NCBI GenBank assembly: GCA_001898995.1
Contig: MKVZ01000006.1
Location: forward strand, 343,215 to 407,214
Length of the DNA: 64,000 nucleotides
From: Rhizobiales bacterium 63-22
GTDB lineage: Bacteria; Pseudomonadota; Alphaproteobacteria; Rhizobiales; Rhizobiaceae
Direction of reading: 5' to 3'
This document shows, in pieces, positions 9,197 through 16,864 of the stretch (positions are counted from its first letter, which is position 1; each line of letters opens with the position of its first letter). The notes under the pieces were generated by a model that was not told the origin of the DNA, searched no databases, and saw nothing but the letters and a program-made list of their open reading frames with translations. The position numbers were made by a program, and so were the translations under genes.

Positions 9197-9310
9197 CTTG
9201 GCCGCACCGAAGTGCCGAAGATCGTCGACTGGTAAATGGACAGCAAGATCAATACCGCCTTCGACCTCATGCACGAGGGCAAGTCGATCCGTTTCGTGGT
9301 AGTCTATTGA
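9197..9310 (+). pseudogene. Remnant of S-(hydroxymethyl)glutathione dehydrogenase (adhC/frmA) 3' end
   Basis: In one frame the bases encode [11 protein letters not shown], a TAA stop at 9233, then [20 protein letters not shown] and VVVY, followed by a normal TGA at 9310. This is the C-terminal tail of class III alcohol dehydrogenase, which is usually next to gfa. The segment normally present between the two pieces (the usual THT/LEDIN region) is missing and the rest of the gene is gone. It is therefore a short decayed scrap left upstream of gfa. Confidence 0.75.
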
Positions 9311-9354
9311 CCGTTGATAGCCCGCGCTACGGCGCAACGATCCGGGAGGAAAAA

Positions 9355-9924
9355 ATGAGTGCCAGACTGCTTCATCCTGCAATTCAGAACGGACTCCATA
9401 GAGGAAGCAACGACTTCGATGGAGGCGTACTCTCATGTAAATGCACCGAGCGTACCGTGAAGGTAAAAGTCTCGGCCGCTATTGCTCACAATCATGCTTG
9501 CGGCTGCACGAAGTGCTGGAAGCCGGAAGGGGCGGCGTTTTCGGTTGTGGCTGTCGCTCCGACTGAAAATGTAACTGTGATCGAGAACGGCGACAAACTC
9601 GCCGTCGTGGACCCGAATGCGCTGATTCAGCGACATGCCTGCAAGGAATGCGGCACGCATATGTATGGCCCCGTGGAAAGAGAGCATGCCTTTCAAGGCC
9701 TCTCGTTCATCCATCCGGAACTGTTCGACAGCGTCGAATGGCCCGAACCGGGATTTGCCGCGTTTGTGTCTTCGGTGATCGAAGGCGGCGTCGATCCTTC
9801 AGAAATGGACGGCATCCGCGCCAGACTGAGGGAGGTCGGTCTGGAACCTTATGATTGCCTCAATCCGCCCCTGATGGATTATCTTGCCACCTGGGCGGCA
9901 AGGAAAAATGGTGTCCTGCACTGA
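9355..9924 (+). CDS. gfa: S-(hydroxymethyl)glutathione synthase (formaldehyde-activating enzyme)
   Basis: The 189-residue product has the family length and the zinc-binding cysteine pattern of Gfa: CKC near residue 32, CGCTKC near residue 52 and CKECGTH near residue 98. The enzyme promotes formation of S-hydroxymethylglutathione from formaldehyde and glutathione, the first step of glutathione-dependent formaldehyde detoxification in the cytoplasm. GGGAGGA precedes ATG 9355. Its usual partner adhC survives here only as a broken tail just upstream, so the next step must be encoded elsewhere. Confidence 0.95.
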   Translation: MSARLLHPAIQNGLHRGSNDFDGGVLSCKCTERTVKVKVSAAIAHNHACGCTKCWKPEGAAFSVVAVAPTENVTVIENGDKLAVVDPNALIQRHACKECGTHMYGPVEREHAFQGLSFIHPELFDSVEWPEPGFAAFVSSVIEGGVDPSEMDGIRARLREVGLEPYDCLNPPLMDYLATWAARKNGVLH

Positions 9925-9931
9925 TCCGGTT

Positions 9932-9968
9932 GACGGCGGCTGTATAAAACGAAAATCATGCCGCCGTC
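9932..9968 (+). terminator. Inverted repeat after gfa, weak terminator candidate
   Basis: Perfect 9-bp arms GACGGCGGC (9932-9940) and GCCGCCGTC (9960-9968) enclose a 19-nt AT-rich loop 8 nt after the gfa stop. Only TCTTAACTT follows, so the U-run is poor. Confidence 0.45.
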
Positions 9969-10148
9969 TCTTAACTTCTAAATGCAAATACATATTCACT
10001 GTAAAAGATAGAGAATCAGATGTCTCCGAATCGTTCTGCTTAAACAATGTTTCTCCCAGACGAAATGATGCTTTTTGATCGGCGAGACTGTTGGGAGGGC
10101 GACGGTAGTGTGGAGCACGACCATGAAATTGCCGAGCGTGAACGCGCC

Positions 10149-10658
10149 TCAGGGTCTCCGGGAAGAACGGCCGTAATATCTATCGAGCATACTATCGATG
10201 GACAGCGGGTCGGCCCCTCCGGCCATGATGGCGAGAGCCATTGCCGCCCATGTGAGATGGATGGGCCATCCTTCGGGCACGGTCAGTTCGACAATGGCAG
10301 TCATGAACAGGAGACCGGTCGCGGCAAAGCGCGTTCCAAAACCCAGCACGAGCAGAACGGGAAAGACGATCTCGCCGCAGCCGGAAAGAAAGGCCATTGT
10401 TGCCGGCGCGGGGTAATCATAAGGGCCGCCTGGAAGATGAAGCTTGAACTCCTCCGTGAACAAGGCGATAGCCGTGGCGTTAAGCTGGAGGAAGCCGTTC
10501 CATTTCAAGATGCCCGATTTCCAGAACGGCACTGCGAGGGCCATGCGGAGTACGAACTGCACCAGCCATGGCCGGGCGATCCAGCGGATGATTCCAAGCC
10601 CCCGGTCGATGAGCCCAATTGAGCGTTCGACCACAATGCCGTGCTCGATCTTTGTCAT
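10149..10658 (-). CDS. DoxX-family membrane protein of the bufferin operon
   Basis: The 169-residue product has about four membrane segments and the DoxX-type motifs PFWKSGILKWNGF and LSGCGEIVFPVLLVLGFGTR. DoxX-like proteins are common last members of bufferin operons and are thought to act at the membrane in redox or quinone-linked reactions; the exact role is not established. Its ATG at 10658 is 1 nt after the bufC stop, with GGAGAC as ribosome-binding site, so it is very likely coupled to bufC. Upstream in-frame codons to 10790 overlap bufC and are not used. Confidence 0.85.
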   Translation of the reverse strand: MTKIEHGIVVERSIGLIDRGLGIIRWIARPWLVQFVLRMALAVPFWKSGILKWNGFLQLNATAIALFTEEFKLHLPGGPYDYPAPATMAFLSGCGEIVFPVLLVLGFGTRFAATGLLFMTAIVELTVPEGWPIHLTWAAMALAIMAGGADPLSIDSMLDRYYGRSSRRP

Positions 10659-10659
10659 A

Positions 10660-11445
10660 TTAGTCTCCAAAATGAACTGCGGTGAAAACACCCGCCTCGA
10701 TGATGCCCGCGAGGCTTGCTGCCAGATCGAAGGACGGCGCTTCGGCGAAGGCGGCAGTGGCCGCGGCAGCAAGCGTCTCACCGGCAACAAGGCTGGTCAG
10801 GAAAACAGCGCCTCCCGGTGGGAGCAACCGTACCATGACCTCCATTGCAGGCCGGGTGACGAGCGCATCCTCCGCATTGGCAGACCGAAGCGGCGTGACG
10901 GGGCCTTCGGTACGGTTCATGGCGAAGATCGCTACCGCTGGATAGACCGACCGCAAGATGCGTGTCGCCGGATGCGGCGTGAAAACGAGAGCGCCGAGCC
11001 TGTCAGGCGGCACGGCTGCAAGCGCTTCCGGCAAGACAGTCTCGGCATCCGCTGCGTGATAGGCATCGAGCCAGGCCCGCTCGATCCGCGCGACGTCGGC
11101 AAGCCAGGGCATATCCTGTGCAAACTCGTAGCATTCGATGAAGGCAGGGAAATCGCGGCCATATTCGAACAGCAACGGCGAAGCCGGAGGCGTGGCGCGG
11201 ACATGGAAGCGCGCCATGGCACGGAAGAACTCGACTCCGGTGATGCGCTGGACAGCGGGATAGATCGCCGCGAGCGCATCGATCAGGCTGACCGTGACGT
11301 TGTTGCGGTAGACGTTGTAGCGCTTCACGGCTCCCTTGCCCCGCGGGCCGACAACGTCAGCCGGTATGGCCCGTTCCGGGTCCGTCAAAGCCGGGGCGAA
11401 AGCTCCCGAAAAACTCGCCTGCCGGATGGAATAGTCAGGCAGCAT
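10660..11445 (-). CDS. bufC: BufC-type partner protein (DUF2063/HvfC family)
   Basis: The 261-residue product carries the N-terminal DUF2063 region (FAPAL...YNVYRNNV...[14 protein letters not shown]) and a second all-alpha half, as in HvfC/BufC proteins. This family works with DUF692/MNIO enzymes as the substrate-recruiting partner during modification of cysteines in bufferin precursors. The start overlaps the 3' end of bufB by 11 bp. ATG 11445 is chosen over ATG 11451 because GAGGG lies 6 nt before it. Confidence 0.88.
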   Translation of the reverse strand: MLPDYSIRQASFSGAFAPALTDPERAIPADVVGPRGKGAVKRYNVYRNNVTVSLIDALAAIYPAVQRITGVEFFRAMARFHVRATPPASPLLFEYGRDFPAFIECYEFAQDMPWLADVARIERAWLDAYHAADAETVLPEALAAVPPDRLGALVFTPHPATRILRSVYPAVAIFAMNRTEGPVTPLRSANAEDALVTRPAMEVMVRLLPPGGAVFLTSLVAGETLAAAATAAFAEAPSFDLAASLAGIIEAGVFTAVHFGD

Positions 11446-12358
11446 GGCCATCCCTCACGTTACAGGCGGAGGCAAATCGATTGAGGATCGCCTGGGCCGC
11501 CGTCGCTTCCGCCTTGAGGACGGGCCAATCCGGAATCTGGCTGTCCCATTCGATCAGCGTCGGGAGCGCGCCGCCGCGGGAAATGACGATCTCGTAAAGC
11601 TTCCACACCGCATCGGCGACCGGCCCGTCATGGCTGTCGATCAGCAGAAGTTCACCTTCGTCGTCACTTTGCTCGGCGTGGCCGGCAAGATGGATCTCAC
11701 CCACTTCGGCGAGTGGAAAATCCGCCAGATACTCAAGCGCCGAATAGCCGTGATTGGTTGCCGACACGAAGACATTATTAACGTCGAGCAGAAGTCCGCA
11801 GCCGGTGCGTCGCGTGATCTCCCGGATGAAGTCCGTCTCGCTCATCGTCGATGAGGCGAAGGCGATATAGGTCGAAGGGTTTTCGAGCAGGATCGTCCGG
11901 CCGATCGCCTCCTGCATCTCGTCGATGTGCTCGCAAACGCGAGCGAGCGTCTCCGCCGTATAGGGCAGTGGGAGCAAGTCATTGTAATAGGTGGTTTCAT
12001 GGGTCGACCAGGCGAGATGTTCCGACACCAGTGCCGGCTCGTAGCGCTCCACCAGCGAGCGGAAGCGGTCGAGGTGTGCCCTGTCGAGCGGCTGCGGGCC
12101 GCCGATCGACATACAGACACCGTGGAGCGACACCGGATGGTCGCGCCGGATACGTTCCAGAGCGAGATGCGGCGGGCCGCCGGCACCCATATAGTTCTCG
12201 GCGTGGACCTCGAAAAAACCGTTCGGGGCGCCCCCTGCCAGGATTGCATTGAGATGCTCATGTTTGAAACTGGTCCCGGCAAGCCCGGAGACCGGAAGTT
12301 GGGGGAAGCGGAGACGACTATCAGGGCGTGCGTCACCGTTGCGCGTACTGGTGTTCAT
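11435..12358 (-). CDS. bufB: MNIO (DUF692) multinuclear iron oxidative enzyme, BufB type
   Basis: The 307-residue TIM-barrel protein contains the metal-ligand motifs of the MNIO family: [47 protein letters not shown] and EIHLAGH. MNIO enzymes use two or three irons and oxygen to rebuild cysteine residues in ribosomally made peptides; BufB enzymes modify bufferins so that they bind copper. It is encoded 37 nt after bufA and overlaps bufC. All expected His/Glu/Asp/Asn motifs appear intact. Confidence 0.93.
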   Translation of the reverse strand: MNTSTRNGDARPDSRLRFPQLPVSGLAGTSFKHEHLNAILAGGAPNGFFEVHAENYMGAGGPPHLALERIRRDHPVSLHGVCMSIGGPQPLDRAHLDRFRSLVERYEPALVSEHLAWSTHETTYYNDLLPLPYTAETLARVCEHIDEMQEAIGRTILLENPSTYIAFASSTMSETDFIREITRRTGCGLLLDVNNVFVSATNHGYSALEYLADFPLAEVGEIHLAGHAEQSDDEGELLLIDSHDGPVADAVWKLYEIVISRGGALPTLIEWDSQIPDWPVLKAEATAAQAILNRFASACNVRDGHAA

Positions 12359-12395
12359 GATCGTCTCCGCTTTTCTTCGGGAAGAATGAGCCGCT

Positions 12396-12707
12396 TCAGC
12401 TCTTGATCGGGGTCAGCGAACCGTGCTTGCCGCCGGGAACCACGATGTTCGTGCAGGTTCCGCCGCGCACGAACTTCCAGGAATTACCCTGGAAATCGAT
12501 TGTCGATGTCCCCTGGCAGGTCGTGCCGGGACCGGCGGCACAGTCGTTCTGGCCCTTGAGGGCGACGCCGTAGCATTTCTCCATATGGGCGGCGAGGTCG
12601 GCTTTTACCTGCGCCTTGGTGAGGGGTGCTGCGCTCGCCATTGTCGCCATCGCGCTTGCGAAGGCGGTGGCCAGAACGGCAGAACTCACAACGGTCTTGG
12701 TGGACAT
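12396..12707 (-). CDS. bufA: Bufferin precursor (DUF2282), copper-binding modified peptide
   Basis: The 103-residue product has a clear Sec signal peptide (residues 1-26, ending TMASA) and four cysteines, Cys45, Cys56, Cys64 and Cys85, in the DUF2282 pattern ([23 protein letters not shown]). DUF2282 proteins are the BufA1 bufferins, which BufB/BufC convert into thiooxazole-containing chelators that protect against copper outside the cytoplasm. It is the first gene of the operon, behind an ECF-type promoter at 12788-12763. The leader is about 50 nt. Confidence 0.92.
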   Translation of the reverse strand: MSTKTVVSSAVLATAFASAMATMASAAPLTKAQVKADLAAHMEKCYGVALKGQNDCAAGPGTTCQGTSTIDFQGNSWKFVRGGTCTNIVVPGGKHGSLTPIKS

Positions 12708-12762
12708 TGGCTTTTCTCCAAACGTTGGTCTGACATTGTGCAGTGTTTCTACACAGCCCCAA

Positions 12763-12788
12763 TACGGTTGGAGAACGGGAGTTGTTAC
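12763..12788 (-). promoter_or_regulatory. ECF-sigma promoter of the bufferin operon
   Basis: Reading leftward, GTAACA (12788-12783) is followed by 16 bp and CGTA (12766-12763), about 56 bp upstream of the bufA start. The same hexamer, spacing and -10 tetramer occur before the adjacent sigma gene and before the dipZ-like gene. From memory, the Caulobacter sigma-F promoter is GTAACC-N16-CGAA, very close to this. Confidence 0.75.
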
Positions 12789-12997
12789 AGGTCGGCGGAC
12801 CGGCGAAGCATTTTTCTTTGTGACGGCAGTTCAGATCGAGGATACTGCCCTTGCAGAAAGGCCCTTGAGGTCTAGAATAATCCGCGACCTTTCTATAACA
12901 ACTGCTCTAGAAAAATCGCGCGGCGAGAGGGGTATCGACCCGGTGAAATCTGCAACGATGGCAGCCACCAAAAGCCACTTCGACAATCGGGGGAGCT

Positions 12998-13023
12998 GTA
13001 ACAATCGAGGCTTCCGACACGTA
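12998..13023 (+). promoter_or_regulatory. ECF-sigma autoregulatory promoter
   Basis: GTAACA (12998-13003), 16 bp, CGTA (13020-13023). The match to the bufA and dipZ promoters is exact in both boxes and spacing. The expected transcript start (about 13030) lies only a few bases before ATG 13035 or ATG 13041, so the message would be nearly leaderless. Confidence 0.65.
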
Positions 13024-13034
13024 GAGGTCATTGG

Positions 13035-13598
13035 ATGACGATGTCATCCAGAGAAGCCGATTGGGCGCGATGGATGCGGTCGGCCATGGCTGGCGACTCC
13101 GCGGCTTACCGTCAGTTCCTGATATCGGTCGCGCCCCATGTGCGAGCCGTGGCGCATTCACGCTGCCGCAGCCTTGGAGTTCCGGACAGTGAAGCCGAGG
13201 ACATTGTGCAGGAAGTGTTGCTGACAATCCATCTAAAACGGGGAACCTGGGATCAATCGCGGCCCGTCGGTCCATGGGTAGCTGCGATCACCCGCAACAA
13301 GCTGATCGATGTCTTGCGGCGGCGCGGACGGCACGTGAACATCCCGATCGACGATGTGGTCGACAGCCTTCGGATGGAAGATCACACCCTTGACTTGGCC
13401 GCACATGACGTCGATACGCTGCTTGCACAGCTGAAGACACAGCAAAGGGAGATCGTCCGATCCATTTCGCTCAGTGGCGACAGTATCCGGGAGACGGCTA
13501 CGCGGCTTCAGATGACGGAAGGCGCCGTTCGCGTGGCCCTGCATCGTGCCCTGAAAGCGCTGGCAGTCCTTTATCGGAGTGGCACCCATGAAGACTGA
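13035..13598 (+). CDS. sigF: ECF sigma factor, SigF type, paired with NrsF
   Basis: The 187-residue protein has a sigma-2 region (SEAEDIVQEVLLTIHLKR, then WVAAITRNKLIDVLRRR) and a sigma-4 helix-turn-helix (SIRETATRLQMTEGAVRVALHRAL). It overlaps the DUF1109/NrsF anti-sigma gene and is divergent from the bufferin operon, as in the Caulobacter SigF system that answers to metal and redox stress. I infer that it drives its own pair, bufA and the dipZ-like gene. ATG 13041 is an alternative start. Confidence 0.9.
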   Translation: MTMSSREADWARWMRSAMAGDSAAYRQFLISVAPHVRAVAHSRCRSLGVPDSEAEDIVQEVLLTIHLKRGTWDQSRPVGPWVAAITRNKLIDVLRRRGRHVNIPIDDVVDSLRMEDHTLDLAAHDVDTLLAQLKTQQREIVRSISLSGDSIRETATRLQMTEGAVRVALHRALKALAVLYRSGTHED

Positions 13599-14223
13599 CG
13601 ATCTCATTGGCCTGCTCGCGGCGGATTCATCGTCCCCCTGGCGTCTCCGCAAGGTGCTGGCGGTTGCGATTGCCTGCGGGGTTCTCATTGCAGCGACGAT
13701 GTTCTTTGTCGGTATCGGCTTTCGCCCCGATATCGATCAGGCGATGTCGAGCATCCGTTTCCTGTTCAAGTTCGTGATCACGATCGCGCTTGCCATCACC
13801 GCAACAAGCGCCGTGTTCATCGCTGCTCGCCCGGATGTCCGTCTTGGATGGAGAGGCACGGCGCTGGCGATCGCGCCGGTGCTGATCGTCTGCGCCGCGG
13901 CCGTGGAACTGATGGTGCTGCCCGAAAACCAGTGGATGCCCCATATGATCGGGCATAACGCACGCTTCTGCCTGACGCTGATCCCGCTGCTCGCCATTGG
14001 CCCGCTGGCCTGCCTGCTCGTGGCACTCCGGCGCGGGGCCCCATCGAATCCCGGGCGCGCGGGTGCGATCGCGGGTCTTGCCGCAAGCGGAATAGCCGCG
14101 ACCTTCTATGCGGCCAATTGCAACGACGACAGTCCGCTCTTCGTGATGGCCTGGTATCCGCTGGCAACCCTGATCGTAACCGCGGCCGGCTATCTTATCG
14201 GCAGGAAGCTGCTGCGGTGGTGA
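13588..14223 (+). CDS. nrsF: NrsF-family (DUF1109) membrane anti-sigma factor
   Basis: The 211-residue product has a short cytoplasmic N terminus (MKTDDLIGLLAAD) and six predicted membrane segments. Two periplasm-side cysteines, in HNARFCLT (Cys128) and YAANCNDD (Cys178), are 50 residues apart. From memory, Caulobacter NrsF uses Cys131 and Cys181 to sense metals, the same spacing. It should hold SigF at the membrane and release it under metal or oxidative stress. CGGAG at the right distance favours ATG 13588 over the GTG at 13579; the gene overlaps sigF by 11 bp. Confidence 0.9.
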   Translation: MKTDDLIGLLAADSSSPWRLRKVLAVAIACGVLIAATMFFVGIGFRPDIDQAMSSIRFLFKFVITIALAITATSAVFIAARPDVRLGWRGTALAIAPVLIVCAAAVELMVLPENQWMPHMIGHNARFCLTLIPLLAIGPLACLLVALRRGAPSNPGRAGAIAGLAASGIAATFYAANCNDDSPLFVMAWYPLATLIVTAAGYLIGRKLLRW

Positions 14224-14362
14224 ACAACTGGCAATTCGCCGTGGCTCGCATCGTCGACTTCCTCCGCGGCATTGGCGGCAAACTATCCTTCTATCGCTTT
14301 GAGGCGCTGGTCAGGCATGGCTTGCCGCCGTCCGGTGACGAGGATGCGTTTTCCACGCAGGT

Positions 14363-15241
14363 TTAAGCGTGTTCTCCCGCAATCTTGTCCTGAGTTCTCG
14401 TCTCGAAATCGTTGGCGTCATGGCGTTCGTGGAGCTGCTCGGACAACTCGCCGCGTATGCGGTTGACTATGCGTCCACGCCTGACCGCCGGCCGGGCAAG
14501 GATGGCGTCGGCCCAACGCTGGACGTTTTTGTAGTCCTGCACCGACAGGAATTCGGCTGCATCGTACTGCCAGCCCTTGACCAGCCCGCCATACCAGGGG
14601 AACACCGCGATGTCGGCGATCGTATAGGTGTCGCCGGCAAGGTACCTGGTTTCGGCGAGGCGACGGTCGAGAACATCGAGCTGACGCTTTACCTCCATGG
14701 CGAAGCGGTTGATCGCATATTCGATCTTCGTTGGAGCATAGGCATAGAAATGGCCGAAACCGCCGCCGAGATAGGGTGCGCTGCCCATCTGCCAGAACAG
14801 CCACGACAGGCATTCGGCGCGTTCGGGCTGCGCCGTCGGCAAAAACTCTCCGAATTTCTCGGCAAGGTAGACGAGAATCGAGCCGGATTCGAAGACACGG
14901 ATCGGCCTGTCGCCGGAGCGATCAATCAGCGCCGGGATCTTGGAGTTCGGATTGACCGCGACGAAGCCGCTACCGAACTGGTCGCCGTCGCCTATCCTGA
15001 TCAGCCAGGCGTCGTATTCGGCGCCTACATGCCCGCGCGCGAGCAACTCCTCAAGCATGATCGTGATCTTCTGCCCGTTCGGCGTACCGAGGGAATAGAG
15101 CTGAATCGGATGCTTGCCGACCGGCAGTTCCTTTTCATGGGTAGGCCCTGCGATGGGGCGGTTGATGCTGGCGAAGGCTCCGCCGCTCGGTGCGTCCCAT
15201 GTCCAGACCTTCGGTGGCGTATAGTTGTCGGTGTCCGTCAA
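14363..15241 (-). CDS. yghU: YghU-type glutathione S-transferase / disulfide reductase
   Basis: The 292-residue protein matches YghU in length and motifs: YTPPKVW near the N terminus, LYSLGTPNGQKITIMLEEL in the thioredoxin-fold domain, VNPNSKIPAL and FESGSILVYLAEKFG, then the C-terminal helical domain with YLAGDTYTIADIA. YghU binds two glutathiones and has disulfide-bond reductase and organic-peroxide activity. No ATG fits; the TTG at 15241 with GGAG 9 nt upstream gives the correct N terminus. It may form a small unit with the second transferase upstream. Confidence 0.9.
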   Translation of the reverse strand: MTDTDNYTPPKVWTWDAPSGGAFASINRPIAGPTHEKELPVGKHPIQLYSLGTPNGQKITIMLEELLARGHVGAEYDAWLIRIGDGDQFGSGFVAVNPNSKIPALIDRSGDRPIRVFESGSILVYLAEKFGEFLPTAQPERAECLSWLFWQMGSAPYLGGGFGHFYAYAPTKIEYAINRFAMEVKRQLDVLDRRLAETRYLAGDTYTIADIAVFPWYGGLVKGWQYDAAEFLSVQDYKNVQRWADAILARPAVRRGRIVNRIRGELSEQLHERHDANDFETRTQDKIAGEHA

Positions 15242-15396
15242 TTTTGGTGCTCCATGCGATTTGGGTTGGAAGCCGTTACGCCGCAAGAGATGCGGCGAGT
15301 GGTGATATGTTCGGACACCTCGCGAGTCGGTGTCGGGAAATCTGCATAGCAACCTACCATCGAACAAGGCATTGGTCATGGCGGGCTGCATGGGCC

Positions 15397-16101
15397 TCAG
15401 GCTGCCGGAGGATAGTTGGAAGGGAAGAGCGCCCGTTTCGTCTCTTCGTCGTTTACTTTCTTGAAAGCATGATCCTTGCCGACGGCGCGGGCACGGGCGA
15501 CCGCAGGGCGGGCGTCGATCCTCTCGAACCAGCGTTTGATGTTCGGGAAGGCGGCCAACGGCTCTGCCTCGCCTTTCATGACGCGCGCGGCGCGGTCGAG
15601 CCAGCCCCAGGCCGACATGTCCGCAATGGTATAGGTATCGCCGACTATATATTCCCGGCCGGCAAGATGGTCGTTCAGGACCTGATAGTGGCGTTCCGCC
15701 TCGCGCCTGTAGCGATTGACGGCGTAATCGAGCCCTTCCGGCGCGGCATACTGGAAATGCACGGCCTGACCTGAAAACGGCCCAAGACCGGACGCAATGA
15801 AGAGCAGCCATGAGAGAAGTTCCGGCCGATCTTCGGGCTTGCCGAGGAATTTGCCGGTCTTTTCGGCGAGATAGATCAGGATCGCCGTCGAATCGAAGAC
15901 GCGCACCTCTTTTCCGCCCGGCCCTTCGGTGTCCACGATGGCGGGCACCTTGCCGTTCGGGTTGATGGCGCGGAACGCCGGCAGATGCTGCTCGCCCTTG
16001 CTGGTGTCGACGGTAACGACCTCGTAGGGGAGTTCGGCTTCCTCTAGGAAAAGCGCGACTTTCGCGGGGTTGGGTGTCGGGTGGAAGTAGAAGCGGATCA
16101 T
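15397..16101 (-). CDS. Glutathione S-transferase
   Basis: The 234-residue cytosolic-type GST starts MIRFYFHPTPNPAKVALFLE and keeps the cis-proline and Ser elements (NPNGKVPAIVD, FDSTAILIYLAEKTG) and the C-terminal YIVGDTYTIADMSAWGWLDR segment. It resembles bacterial beta/Ure2p-like transferases that add glutathione to electrophiles or reduce disulfides. The TetR regulator 114 bp away on the other strand probably controls it. Confidence 0.88.
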   Translation of the reverse strand: MIRFYFHPTPNPAKVALFLEEAELPYEVVTVDTSKGEQHLPAFRAINPNGKVPAIVDTEGPGGKEVRVFDSTAILIYLAEKTGKFLGKPEDRPELLSWLLFIASGLGPFSGQAVHFQYAAPEGLDYAVNRYRREAERHYQVLNDHLAGREYIVGDTYTIADMSAWGWLDRAARVMKGEAEPLAAFPNIKRWFERIDARPAVARARAVGKDHAFKKVNDEETKRALFPSNYPPAA

Positions 16102-16215
16102 CTTTTCTCCTGAAGGCGGATTTCCGCGTAAATTTGAGTTTTAGAACATTTGATATAAAATGCACGAACGGCGAGGAAAGGCAACATCCTCACGACGATT
16201 TGTGAAAGGACCGAC

Positions 16216-16806
16216 ATGGCGCGGCCGAGAGAGTTCGATGAAGAGATGGCTCTGGATGCCGCCGTCCAGCGCTTTTGGGCCGATGGCTACGGCGCGACTT
16301 CGGTTCGGGATCTCACCGAAAGCATGGGGATCACCGGCGCCAGCCTGTACAACACGTTTGGTGACAAGCGCTCGCTCTATCGACGGGCGCTCGACCGCTA
16401 TGTCGACCGGAGCTTCGACGACAGGGTCGAACGTTTCGAGCGGAGATTGCCGCCGCGCGAAGCCATCCGGGCATTCTTTGCGGAAATAATCGAGCGTTCT
16501 CTCGCCGATCATCAGCACAAGGGCTGCATGCTGATCAACTCGGTCACGGAGGTCGCGCCACATGATCCGGAATTCCAGCGTGTTATTGCCGGAATCCTTA
16601 TGGAGGTAGAGGCTTTTTTTCGGCGCTGCGTCGAACGGGGACAGGCGGACCGGTCGATCTCCGCCCATCTGCCGGCCGATGTCCTGGCCCGGCATCTGCT
16701 GGCCGTTCTCGTTGGCGTTCGCGTCATTGTTCGCGCGCGCCCCGAACGCGACCTGCTGGAAGGAATGGTGCGCCCCGCCATGGAGATACTGGAGCCGAGG
16801 CCATAA
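16216..16806 (+). CDS. TetR/AcrR-family regulator
   Basis: The 196-residue protein has an N-terminal helix-turn-helix (ATSVRDLTESMGITGASLYNTFGDKRSLYRRAL) and a C-terminal ligand domain of the TetR_C_16-like type with Cys near residue 103 (HKGCMLINS). Its divergent position to the GST genes suggests that it represses them until an electrophile binds, which is inference from context only. Confidence 0.88.
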   Translation: MARPREFDEEMALDAAVQRFWADGYGATSVRDLTESMGITGASLYNTFGDKRSLYRRALDRYVDRSFDDRVERFERRLPPREAIRAFFAEIIERSLADHQHKGCMLINSVTEVAPHDPEFQRVIAGILMEVEAFFRRCVERGQADRSISAHLPADVLARHLLAVLVGVRVIVRARPERDLLEGMVRPAMEILEPRP

Positions 16807-16864
16807 TTCTCCTGTGGGGCGGGTTTCATTCGCCTTTGCCGCACCCTGATCTCGGGTATCGCTC

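Noticed and set aside
14224..14362. Minus-strand stretch reading RGKRILVTG after yghU
   Set aside because: Resembles an SDR start but ends after about 25 codons and has no context; likely chance.
15242..16165. 600-codon minus-strand frame joining yghU with upstream sequence
   Set aside because: The upstream half is antisense-frame noise over the second GST gene; the TTG at 15241 with GGAG gives the YghU length.
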